Source: Acridotheres tristis (Eukaryota; Chordata; Aves; Passeriformes; Sturnidae). Taken from it: a DNA stretch of 64,000 nucleotides. This document shows, in pieces, positions 33,013-45,000 of this stretch. Positions within the stretch are counted from its first letter, which is position 1. Each line of letters opens with the position of its first letter. A program made the translations under genes and the position numbers. Below the pieces are notes generated by a model that did not search any database, was not told the origin of the DNA, and saw only the letters and a list, made by a program, of their open reading frames with translations. The DNA is taken from the NCBI GenBank assembly GCA_037013685.1, contig CM072919.1, forward strand, positions 30,424,255-30,488,254, read 5' to 3'.

Positions 33013-35750
33013 GTCTATCTATCTATCCACCTACCTACCTACCTACCTATCTACCTATCATCTCTGTCCCACCACATCTTGAAAACATCCAGCAATGGAG
33101 ACTTTGTTTTGTCCCTTGGGGATGATGTTCCACTGAATGATTCAACTTCCTGTAAAAAAAATTTCTTATGTTGAGATGAAACCTCTTCCAGTGCAACTTA
33201 CACCAAATTCCCCTGGTCTTTTCCATCTGGTTTCTTGTGAAGAGAGGACCTTCCACCTCCTTGCAGCTTCCCTTTGTGTCTTCAGGAGGCTGCTCTTGAA
33301 TAACTCTCAGCACACACAAGCTACTTTGCCCTCCATGGGTGCTTCCCATGGATTCCTTCACAGATGGCGTCTTAGGATATGGAAATTCTCTCTTCTAAAA
33401 CCCGGGGTGTTTGCTTTACTACTGATTTTCAGTGTGCTCAGTAGGATTTTGAACTCCACAATATTGTTGTTGCTGTATCCAGGGTTACTGTTTGAAGTTA
33501 TGTTGTCACGTTCAATTTGCTCAGTTTATGAGCAGTAAATCCAGCAATACCTTGTCCCTAATCTGCATTTCCAGTATTTGTATCAGAAAGCAGTTCAATT
33601 AATTCAATTAATCTGGTGAACATCTTGTGATTGGAAGAGCTATGTGTTTTTACCAAACGTCAAGGTTACTGAAATTAGTCATGAGGACAAGGTTCTGTTG
33701 ACCCAAGAAGCTTTTGAGTAGTTAAAGGAATATTTTGTTGGCCTTGTCACTCGGACTGGGAGGTCAGTAACAGAAATCAAACAAAAGATTCCCTCATAGT
33801 GATAATAATTTCAGTTTTGATCCCAAGAGCTTTCATTATCTCTATACCCCCATACCTGTACACTACCTCTTTTACATAAAGCACAACTCCTCTTCTTCCC
33901 TTCTTATCTTTCCAAAGGATTTTATAGCCATCCATCATAAACATCCAATCATGTGCATTTTCCCATCATGTTTCTGTGATTCATATGATGTCCAAAATCT
34001 CAGACTGGTCACCAGGCTCTGCTGTTTGTTTCCCAGACTCTATGTGTTGGTATACCTGCACTTAAGCTGGCTGCAGATAATACTCTTGGCTTTGGAAAGA
34101 GCCAGTGATGATTCTTCAGTACTCTGTTAGTGAAGAATGCACTGGTAGGTGTACTCAACTGCCTCATGGTTTGTGGTGTCACAGGTGTCACAGCTGTGAG
34201 CCATAACCCCAAGTTTCTTAGTTTAAAATACAATTCACTCAGCCAATCTGCTAATGAAGATTTTCATGCCTCTTCTAAATAAGATGATCCCATCTCCATC
34301 TAATAGGCTTTATTCTTCAAGGAACCAAAGACCTGTAAACAACATCTGCTACAAAGCCAGGTATTGATCTGCGAAATGCATCAACTGTACCCTCGTTCTT
34401 GACTGGCAAGATAGGGCACAAGATCACTTGAACATCTGTCCCTTCACTTGGACCTTGAGGGCTCTGAAGTCCTGGTGATTTGCCATAAGTTTTGGTTGCA
34501 TTTGTGCCCACATGGAAAAGATGTAGAGGATAGTAGTCTATGCTTTTAACCAATTGAGGCGGTCTCTGTACAGCAAATTGAATTCTGTCTCCTGGCAAGT
34601 TGCACATTTCCCTTAAATGTATATAAGGTTGATAGATGAGTATCTCTGTGCCTGTCAAAAGTCACCCACGACCAGCACTCACCACTTTTGTTTGCAGTTT
34701 TAATTATGAGCTGACGGTAGAGTTTCTGCTTGTGAATCTTCACCATTGATCTTGGCAACTGTTGAGGCTTCACACGTTTTGCTAGTTAATACATACTAGG
34801 AGAGAGTGAAGTGACATCTTGCTCCCATGAATCACCAAAGACTGTGGCCCCTCCTCCGCTAAGGTGGTGTCTGTTCACTGTTGACCTCATTGGGTAGTCC
34901 TTGGGAGTCAGTGCCATGGGTCATTACTATTTCTTCCTGTTTTGGATAATTATCTGTTTGTAGTCCTCTCTCCTTTGAACAGTGTAACCTGATTAGTTCT
35001 TTCTGCAGCTTCTCCTTCCACTGCTTGTGTGACTTCACCAGGTGACTTCCACCTTCTTCTACCTAGTGGGCAGAAATACAGTTTTCATGAACCTGCACCT
35101 AAACAGCAGCTTTCCTAGTAAGTCTGTCCAGGGACTCCTCCACCCATCACTGGCTAATCTGGCTAGGTAGCTGGTTCCTGTCAGCTGCAGACACCAATAG
35201 GTCATCTCTACCACCATAATTTTTACATAAAACCCCAGATTAAGAAGCCCTTTGTTTTCTGAAGACCTCAGGCTGCTGGATAGACTTGCACAGTCACAGT
35301 TTGGTGAGTTGATTGCTGGGTTTGCAGCCTACACAAGTGGGTGAGCAGAGCACACGGCCCTTTCTGCACATCTGTCCATAGGAACTGCCATGAACACTGC
35401 CATGCCACTTCCATTTTCTGTGTCTGCCCTGTTTGCTGATGATCCATTTGGGCAGGTTATATGTAGCTTCCCACCATTAAAACTGGTAATGGAGACACTG
35501 TCCATCTGTCATCCACCTCTCTTGTGAGACCTTTCTCCTGCCAATTTGTACCTACAAACGCACAAATTAAGGAAGAAGTTAAGGAACTCAGAAATCCCCT
35601 CAGATACTCCCTATGGACTTCACTAGTCTCACACATCTCCCAGCACGCAGCACCTGCTGCTGCTGCCACTGCTGCTAACATCTGCTTCATGCATCAGTTA
35701 TGTTTCAGTAACAGAATAATGCAAGTGCTAGCAAAAATTCTGCAATTTCA
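32885..35750 (-). mobile_element. CR1 LINE with 5' half retained and RT deleted, antisense
   Basis: On the minus strand this is one CR1 with a large internal deletion. About 35750-34060 resembles the CR1 5' untranslated/ORF1-adjacent region. About 34060-33440 is the endonuclease domain, read in pieces: 'MDGYKILWKDKKGRRGVVLYVKE', 'QNLVLMTNFSNLDVW' (equivalent of the catalytic GDFNHP block), 'DKVLLDLLLIN' and 'NNIVEF'. About 33380-32885 is the CR1 3' region. The reverse transcriptase that should lie between endonuclease and 3' end is absent. Most bird CR1 copies are 5'-truncated, so retention of the 5' part is less common. Boundaries are approximate, and two separate insertions are possible. 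Confidence 0.75.
32956..33059. repeat. (TATC)n / (TACC)n microsatellite inside CR1
   Basis: About 17 TATC units followed by CTAC/CTAT units, interrupting the CR1 3' fragment. The plus-strand frame across it (isoleucine/tyrosine/serine/leucine repeats) is an artefact. Confidence 0.95.
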
Positions 35751-38700
35751 TTTTTGGAAGGGATTAAAACTAACTATATGTACAATATAATGGGGATATT
35801 TAGCAATATATGAAGAGCCAGATTGTAAAAAGTCACTTAAGGCTCATATTAACAGAATCACTGCACATACCTGAGTAATGTAAAATCCCAGGGTAATTCT
35901 GAGAGTCTGTGGTTAGTGGGGACAACACAGGCTCTCATGGGAGATTTTCAAGTCTGTTCTAGAGAAATCCATTGAAATGCAGCATTTCTTGCCCGTGGCT
36001 TTCCAGCTCATACACAAGTTTTTTGCACTGACATACTACCTTGCTGATCAGTTATATCTACTCAGGAAAAAAAAATCATTTAATGTATTTATAAAATGTC
36101 ATTATTAGACTTATTATGCCACTGTAAGTTTATATGATTGTTTAAAAAACAGAATAATCCAGAATTTTATTTAGAATTTAATTACAAAAGCTGAAAGAAA
36201 TACCTTCTGATAAAGTTTTATCTTGTTTTTTTGTAAATGTTTCAGAATTTAATAATATGATAAACCCCCAAAAAATCTCTTATTCAAAGGAAATCAACAA
36301 AACAAAATAAAATAAACAAAACACCAAAAATATATTTTCAAATTTTAAGCCAAAAAAAATGGTACAATTAACAGAAGATACAAGCTTTTCTCTTTTTTTC
36401 TTTTTTTTTTTCCTTTTTTTACATTGGATTTAGGTCTCTTTCAGACATCTTGGATTTCTCCTAAACTATCTGTAAAGTGATCATGTGCTACCAGCTCAGC
36501 TGCAGGGCTATGAGTTGCCTACTTCATCCCAAGGGTTCATTTACATGAAAAATGTGATAGTCTAGCCAGGATGCAAATCCCTCTCCTCATCATAGGGAAA
36601 CCTCAAACATTCCTTAACCACGGCCAGAATAACTCTCCTTGCTGTATTTCCAAAGTACTAGGAAGTACTTTCACCACTGGTTTCTCTAGCTGTGTCTTCA
36701 GTCCTTTTTCTCCCCCAATTTATTTTTCTTTCTGTTCCTTAAGAGTATCAGTCTTAACACTTTCATTGACAAAGGGTTTCATGCAGGAAGGAGAAATATT
36801 TCTCATTATAATATTTCTCACTTATACTCTCTCAGTATTTCCCTGGTAGCAACTTTCTACTGCTCTGAACAAAGCAACAGGGAGGTAGGTCGACCTTCCT
36901 CACCCCATCACATATTCAAGGTTCCTCAAACTGTCCAAATATGTGCACAGGAGAATAAACCCAAAACAGCACAGGGAGCAGCATATGAACAGGTAACCAG
37001 AGTATGACCACAGAGAGCAGAGGTGTGACAGGCACAATCTTTGCATACATCTGTCCAAAGGGAAACCCTCACGGGACCAGGGGTGTAAGCATTTCCCCAA
37101 AGGTCAACAAACTCTTTAGTCTGCTAAAAACTTTACTACTTTTGTTGGCAAGAGGAATAGTCCTACACTACTGTAAAGAAGATAAAGTCAAAGTTTATCA
37201 TCTGGAGAATCAGGGAGGAAAGACATGTTCAGCTATCCTGAAGAAAGACATAGCATATGGCAATTTCTATGCTGATCCAATTTTTAGACATGCTTGTCTA
37301 TCCTGAGAAAGAACTGTACACGCCAATATGTCTTCTCAAATGTGACTTTAGATTAATTAGAATATTTTAACGTGATGACATTTTGTTATCCTATAATAAC
37401 TGGCACCAATGAAAGAGAAAATTTTATAATTTACTGTTCTCTGTTTTGTTGGAAACAAAACCCATGGAGGTGAAATGGAACATTCTGACTTATTTCCACA
37501 ACATTTTTCCACTCACTGTATACATAAATTATATAATTTCCTAGATTCCAATCAGTTTATGCAAAACTACAACTAGGGATTGGAAGCTCAAAATTGCCAA
37601 CCTTTTGTAGACTTGTTGAACAAGAGAAAAAAAAGAAATCTTCATAATTTTTTGCACACAATTTCATTTAGGCTTATAATTCAAATTCAGGTACTTCAGC
37701 AGCATGTATGGGAATAGGTTTTGTTATTGAAATGATGTAAATTTTGGCCCCCTTCTTTTATCTTTATTTTTTTGAAGCTGTAATTTACTTAGTATATACT
37801 TTCCTTCTAGAACCTGTGCAATTTTAACCATTTAAAAAATTCATTTTGTTGAAAGTACAGTATGCTCACAAAACTTCAGGTTTATTACGTTTAACCTCCA
37901 TTCAGGAAAACACATTTTTCTGCATAGGCAATAAAGCCTTTCTAACACAGATTATACAGATGTTGAGATAAAACTTAAGAATGCACAGGATAGAGGTAAC
38001 AGCTCTTTCCCCCAGAGTGACAAGGATAGTACTGGTGAAATTACACTGACAGCAGATTGCTTACTGTCATAAGGGAAAAAAAAGGTAGAAAAAAATCCAA
38101 ACATTTTCTTCACAAGCTTGATTTCTTCCACTGAGGTGACAGATTGTTCATGAAGGTAAAAAGCTGTCATACCTAGATAGGCTGTGGTAGCAGCATAAAG
38201 CAGAGAAATGATTGCTGTGACTTCAGGTGCATGGCCCATGAGCCAGTGGTTTCTGATATGATAAATGTTCCAAAAGTATTACAAGTTTCTCCAAGATTTG
38301 TGCATCCCCTGCTTGTAACACACAACGTTGTGTATCTGAAACACACTTCTCTCCACCCAAAAAATATCATCTACTTTCCTTCTTTTTCTTACTTTTATAA
38401 TAATAATCCACTTATTTTTTCACTGAAAGGCTTGAGCAACAAATTTTCTTTCTAAAGGTGTTTTACTCCTTTCTTGAGATGTATGAAAAGTAATCTTTCC
38501 TTCTCCCTCTTCTCCTCCCATATTATTCTTTTATTAATGAATTAGAAACCTGTGTCTGTTAAGCACTTTCTGATAAATGCAGCAGCATTTATGATGATTC
38601 TTTCTGCCTATAAATCAATGAGATTTTCAAAGTACTGAAATTGCAATGGGAAATACAGCAAACATAAGCAACTTACTGGTACTTCATGTAAGTAGAAATC

Positions 38701-39737
38701 TTTGAAGAAGAAATTTGACATATTGTACACAGGTTTCAAATAATTGTATTCAGAAGAATGAGATTTGTAGTAATATTAATAAAGTGTTATTGAGGTTTGC
38801 TGTATAACCTAAGTTACCATTTCATAAGTGAATTTGCTCAGAAAAATAAAAATTTTGTACACATAATGGCTCATTGAGATTTTCCCTTCTTCCAAAGAAG
38901 ACAGATTTTGGATGCATTTGGTATCTAATTCATCTCATCTTTTAAAAACTAACTAGGGTGAAAAAAAAGTGGTGTTTTGTGGATAGGGTTTAAAAATCCA
39001 TAAAGTTATTAATATTTTACTTCAAACTTCTACTTAGTTTTACTCGTACTAGTACATCGATATTACTATGCTAGCACACAGAAGAGCCTGACATGGAAAG
39101 AAACTAACTGAATCAAAATAATTGAAGGAACTCATGCAGTCCGTTTACTGCCACATCATTTATAATTTATTGAATTTGCAAAGAACAAAGGAAAAAATAA
39201 ATCCTGGCACTGTGGGGATCTGTGGGAGGTGTAATGACATTCAGGACAACCACTCAGCCCACACTACCTGCCTACTTGACAGAAGGGCGGGAAAGGGAGT
39301 GGTGTGCTCATTGACTGTGAACTTTGCACACTTAGGAACACAGGGCAGTTTTGCAGCAATTTGTTCTCCCACCAGAGTCACACAGTCTCAGTGCAGTCTG
39401 CTATTATGTCAAACCCACAACACAGTTTTAGATTTCTGACTGGCTAATACATTTTGATTAGCACTTAAGCCAAAAGAAAGATTTGTCCAGGCTGGAAGAA
39501 TTTGAAGAAAGTAGTTACACAGACACAGACTTATGTAGAGATGATTGTTTCTTACTGGATGGTCCTCCAGAATCTTTCCTAACAACAAGGATGCTTCATG
39601 TCCTGTTTACATTATTGAAGGTATGCAATTACATTTATGATTGCAACAGCCTGCAGACGTGCTCTATAAAATTTTCTTCCTGAGTATTTCCTTTTTCTTT
39701 CAGGTCTGATTTGTAGTCTATGACAAGCTTACATTGA
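35751..39737. other. AT-rich intergenic DNA
   Basis: No gene recognised. A pyrimidine run (CT/T-rich) lies at about 36386-36421. Confidence 0.55.
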
Positions 39738-40407
39738 TGTTGTGTTATGTTGTTTAATGTGAATTTTTCTTCTGTGTTGATGGTTCATCCCAGTTTCTTT
39801 CCCCTAAGTTAAGTACACAATGTTTTTTCCCTTTCCCACCCTTGTCCTAGTCAGTCATCCTAAACCCCTCCCCTTTATCTGGAACCTTCCCTGTCCCTCA
39901 CCCTAAACCCTGCCCCACGGGATGTCAATCCTTTGTAGCCCCTCCCTTTGTTCTAGAAGTTTCTATGTCAAGCATTCCCTCTTGTATCCATGATTGGTTA
40001 TATTGTATGTATCCCCACCCTCGGTTTACCTTATTGGTTCAATGTACCCCTTTCCCCACCTTCTGTACCTCCCCCCATTAACCATTATTGGCCAGAGTTC
40101 TGTGCCTTCCCCTTGCTCCTCCCCCGTACTTAAGCCTGTGTAGACCCCCTTCAAAGTGCCTTTTGCGGTTCCTCCCTACAAGCTTCGGGCTTGTTACCTT
40201 TTCCTTCAATAAATCCCTTCCCCCAGAACCGTGAAAGGTCTCTCCTGCGACTCTTTATCCCTCCCAGACGACTCGCCCAGGCGTAGCTGTTGCTACAGCC
40301 CTTCTGCGGATCCCAGAGTGGTGCCGGGGAGGGCCCACTCACTGACGCAGCTTCCCGGAGCTAGCCGGTAGCCCAGGTGAGGTGGGCAGAGGGTGGGAGA
40401 AACGTCA
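39738..40407 (+). mobile_element. LTR element (solo LTR or LTR plus leader)
   Basis: A C-rich block reads as an LTR on the plus strand. It has CCAAT-box-like ATTGG motifs (about 39994, 40035, 40088), a TATA-like TACTTAAG (40127-40134) and AATAAA at 40208-40213. It starts TGTTGTG, ends ACGTCA and is flanked by CATTGA (39732-39737) and CATTGC (40408-40413), a 6-bp duplication with one mismatch. Alternatively the LTR ends near 40315: TGGTGCCG at 40319-40326 equals the first 8 nt of a tRNA-His-type primer site, and CAG|GTGAGG at 40374-40382 looks like a leader splice donor. In that case the copy keeps an LTR plus truncated leader. Confidence 0.65.
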
Positions 40408-41834
40408 CATTGCCATAGGAAAACTGATTCTGAATTGAATTTGTAATGTGACAGGTCTCCTTTATACCATACTTTTGAAACAACATTTTTTTTTAAAATA
40501 TGATTATTGTACCTTAGAAGGTACTCTGTGGAATATGTGATTTCAATATCTGTCTTGTTCTGTGAAGTATTTAGCTGGAAGACATGAATGTACAAATTTT
40601 AGCATAATTTTAGTATTTCTGATATGAAAAAATGTGAGCATACTGGTCTGAGTGGATGCCTCGTATTCAGTTTTTTTCATCATTCATCTATAGGAAAAGC
40701 CTGCTCTGAAAAGTAACCATTACCTCAGTTTCTTTGCTCTCAACCCCATGCCTGCCCAACCTATGAAAGCAATTTTGCTTGTACACTTCATCATACTACC
40801 TTTTCTATATCCAATCAGGCTACAACTGGATGATTATCCTTTGCTATCCCTAAGAAAATATTCCATGACAAAAAGCTTAAAAATAACTTTTTAAACATCC
40901 TTTTTAAATAGAGACAGATTTTCTTAATTAAGATAGTCTGATAACTCTTTTCCTGCCTTCCATTGGATTCGGGAGTGATTCGTATCTGTAAATTTTGGGT
41001 GGTTATTTTTTGTTTTCTTGTTTGAACAACCCAATCTACAAAATCTCTCATTTTGCTTTCAGTCTAAACCTTTGTTCTGTCTGCATATCTAATGTGGGCT
41101 GCTATTTTGAGCCAGGGTTAGCTTACATAAAGGTGAACAACCAAAATCCAAAATAATTTATTCTTCTTTCTCTAAATATTTTCAGAACAAAAAACCAAAA
41201 CAACTTAGCCAAACAAACAAACAACCCACCCAGAACCTATTAAAGTTTTGGTAAGAATATTTGAAAGAAAGGTACTGAAGGATTTTCGTATAGATTATGA
41301 GGAAATTTTAGGCAAAGAAATATAAGAAGTTGCAACATTCATTCACACACTACTAAACTATACATAATTTGAACATTCCCAATGCAGGAAAAGTACTTTA
41401 GGTAACAACAGACAACAGAGCCCTCATTTTGCTGCAGTCATTAGACTGGCAAAAACTCCTCCAAATATTTGGACAAGCTTTTAAAGATATAACTAGGGAA
41501 GCTATTAAGGCTGTTGTTAATTGGTCAGTGTGGTGAGCAGATTAATAATTAATCATCTTCTATCCAGGCTAAGCAAAATACTTGATCAATTTGTGCTCAG
41601 AATGTAAGAAACACCAAAACTATTTAGACTTAGTTAAACATGATAGTGCAGCTTGGTGGAGCAGGTCCTTACAAATAACTTTGAAAATAGAATATATCCT
41701 TCTATAAAGTGTATCATCAAGACAAGTATAGATGGATGTTTGTCAACAGATACTGTTACAGAGATTGTAAGAAAATTATGTGTTCAAAGTATTCTACAAT
41801 GAGAATTATCTGACATGGAAAACTGTGAAATACT
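40408..41834. other. AT-rich intergenic DNA
   Basis: No gene or element recognised; a short (AAAC)n run lies near 41210. Confidence 0.55.
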
Positions 41835-42030
41835 TTTGAGTATATTAGAGAAAGGGTGGTAGAGAACAGGCTCCCCAGGGAAGTTGTCACAGCACCAAGT
41901 CTGACAGAGTTCAAGAATTGTTTGGACAGTGCTCTCAGGCACACAATATGCAGGGCCAGGAGTTGGACTCAACGATCCTTGAGGGTCCCTTCCAATTCCG
42001 AAGATTCTGTGATTCTGGGATACTGTGATT
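41835..42030 (+). mobile_element. CR1 LINE 3' end, sense
   Basis: Contains the CR1 3' untranslated signature: 'AGGCTCCCCAGGGAAGTTGT', then 'GAGTTGGACTCAACGATCC', 'GGGTCCCTTCCAA' and a terminal run of ATTCTGTGATTCTG-like 8-mer repeats ending at about 42030. Severely 5'-truncated, as most CR1 copies are. Confidence 0.92.
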
Positions 42031-45000
42031 TAGTTGCTCTGGGCTAAAAATATGCAAAGTAGTTTATTGCTGCTTTTCTGAAATGCATAATGGAGTCTGC
42101 ATGTATCCACCCTCACTATATACTAAAGAATATTAAAGATGTTGTGCTGAGCTGCCAAGAAGCCACCCTGCTTAAACTCACACGGACTTGGCATCAAGGA
42201 TGAAGAATTTTTCAATGTTTCCAAAAACACAATCAGAATTTGAGGAAACATGCTTCTTTTCACTGATTCCTCATTTACAGCAGAGATTATTTACCTGAGG
42301 ATATGAGGATATTTACCTAATAACCTGTGCCACAGGATACTCAGAGAACATGTCTCAACTTTATTACATTTAAATTCAGAATAGTCCAGGCTGCAAAGGC
42401 ACAGAAAAATATTCTTATGGAAAGGTGTACCAAGTAAGGCCTTTCTTACAGAGAACAAGCCCACTGAAGCACGAGGACAATGCACTGAAATTCTCAGACG
42501 GTTTTAGTATCTATGCACAGTTAGACAGAGTGAGAAAAATTAAACCTACAGGGAAAACACAGGAGAATACCTGCAAAATACTACATGTCCAGTATTTCCT
42601 ATTTATGTTTGTACAACCAACAGAAGTCTACATTTTTGAACTTGGAAAAAGAATTAAAGTTCAGGTAAGAACCTCCACAAATATTCAAATAAAAAAGTCC
42701 TCAGGATATTGTAGAAAAGACAAAGCTGCTGAAAACAGCAACATTGCCTATTTTATATCTGAGATTATATTTTGATTCTTGAAATTATACAAATCTGTTC
42801 TCACCCATGGTGAGGTACCACCACGTAATCTTACTTAGTGTATTTAATATCCTGTTAAGAACATCAACAGAGTTCTGAGCCATCAAGAAAATCATCCAGC
42901 ATTTTGAAAGATCACTTTTTGCCAGGAAAATGGGATTCTCAGTGACCTGTAATCTACCCAGATATCTAGGTATGCAAACACGTGTATGTACTTAAACACA
43001 TGCATAATTTAAAAAGGTATGTGAAGTTAATGAAATGTTAAAGGTACTTGGCAAAAAGAGAGTTTTTCAGCAAGATACTGTGCTCATAAACCTGAAATAT
43101 TTATCAAAAACCTGTCTGGAAATGAGGCAAACCCAGGACTTGTCTTTTGTCTGTTTTGTCAGTATTTTTGATGAAATATCATTTTTATACAAAATGAAAA
43201 GAAATGTGAAGATGAGGAAATTCATGTGCTGTCTGACAGCACAGGAATGACTTTAAAAATAGCTTTTGTTCCCACATGAGATCAAAAAGTTCTTGACAGA
43301 GCAAGGAAATATGGAGTGGTCATTCTCAGCATAGGCATGAGAAATATCTCATTCTCTACTGATAGGTTAATTGAATAATGTTTCAACTTCCCTTATCAGA
43401 AGTAATGAATGTTTTTTTACCACTAACGACAAAGCAATATTTTTTGTTTCAATTATACATTTTAATTCTTTCTGCTGTGCATACCCACTTCATTAACAGA
43501 AACAGAACAATCACTTATAAATTCAATACTCACTTCAAAGGCTATGCTTAAAACCATGGTTTAGTTTCTTCCCTTTATGTTTTCTTTGAACAGGGAATTA
43601 TATTTGTCATATTAAAAACATTTTTTCTGTGTTTAGTCTGAAATGCAAAGAGTCAGAGATCTTCTTGGAGGGTGGAAATTATGTATCATGATTTGTAACT
43701 CTGTTAGTAAAAATTACACAGATACCAGGATTTGAGTCACTTATCAAGGAAGATATGTCTCTTTTATGACATGCAGCTCACTCTTTTTCACAATTTAAAA
43801 TGTTTTTTTCCAACATTTAAATTTTCCACTCATAATAGGTTTTTTTAACAGACTCAGTGCTGTAGGTTTGAAAAGCAAAGGACGGGTCTGTATACTATTA
43901 TATAAAATTATCAGAAACAGAGGATCCATTTAACTTCCTACAACCATGAAATCCTTTTTAAAAGGCAGTCATTATATTTGGTGACAATTATTTTTTGCCT
44001 TAAACATACTCTATCTAACCCAAGACTGGAAGCAGATAGGACAAGAAGAAAAAATACACTATAGACTTTTAAGTATTTAGAGATTCAGTTTAACTATTAA
44101 TCATTTTTTCTTATGTTTACATTTTTATATCTTTCTAAAGGTTATAAACCTGATAGACCCACGCTCATAACTATTGTATAATACCAATACTTTCTTCACA
44201 GAAACATGGTTTTTTTTCACTACAGTAAGAATTTCCCATTTTTCATTTTCTGCTTTTTGCAGATAAGGCAGAAAAACTACAGAATGTGGAAAGAGTATGA
44301 AAGGAATCTACACTGTCTTTTTGAAACTTAGTACATAATTAATTCTTTCAACCTGTTCAAATATATATGTACCGGTTTTTTTCTCAGGAAGTCTTGAGAG
44401 GTACGCTAGGATTAAACGATGGCTGAAGACTAGAAGACACAACTACTGCTGCATTATTAATTATTCTACTGTGTCTTCACTTTGCAACTTGTTTATTGTA
44501 ATATAATATTGAATGATTTGATTGCTGAATACTGTAGATAGGAACAGGCATCTTAGAATACTTCAGACTTTGGAACTGCAGGCTACTTCTAAGGTATGGT
44601 CAAATTTCCAGAAGCCTTTTTTCGCTAGCAGGCTTTGATGAAGTCCCATGAAACTGATTTTGCCTAATTTCAGGTGCAAGATAAAGAAAAAATTCTGGGA
44701 AAGTACTAGTAGCAGGATTTGTTCTTGCTATGGGAAAATAACTTGGGACAATAACAGGGAGAGACACCAATCTGCTACACAGACATCCATCAGAAGATTA
44801 ATGTTATTGTTTAACCCAACAGATTTCCTTCATTTAATTTTAGGCTTTCTATGGGATTGTTTATTTGTTTCTTAAAAACCCTGCAACCTTCACAGTTACA
44901 CTGTCCTAAAGGTCATGTAGCTAATAAGGCTTCTGTGACAAAAGTACTCATTTGGATATATGTGTCACTGCAGCTGTTGATTATAGTCCCCTGACAGTGT

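Noticed and set aside
32898..33125. Forward frame with repeated IYLS residues
   Set aside because: Produced by the TATC microsatellite inside a CR1 fragment.
42425..42775. 116-codon forward frame as a possible host exon
   Set aside because: No splice-site context, domain or compositional sign of coding was seen, and nothing similar lies around it.
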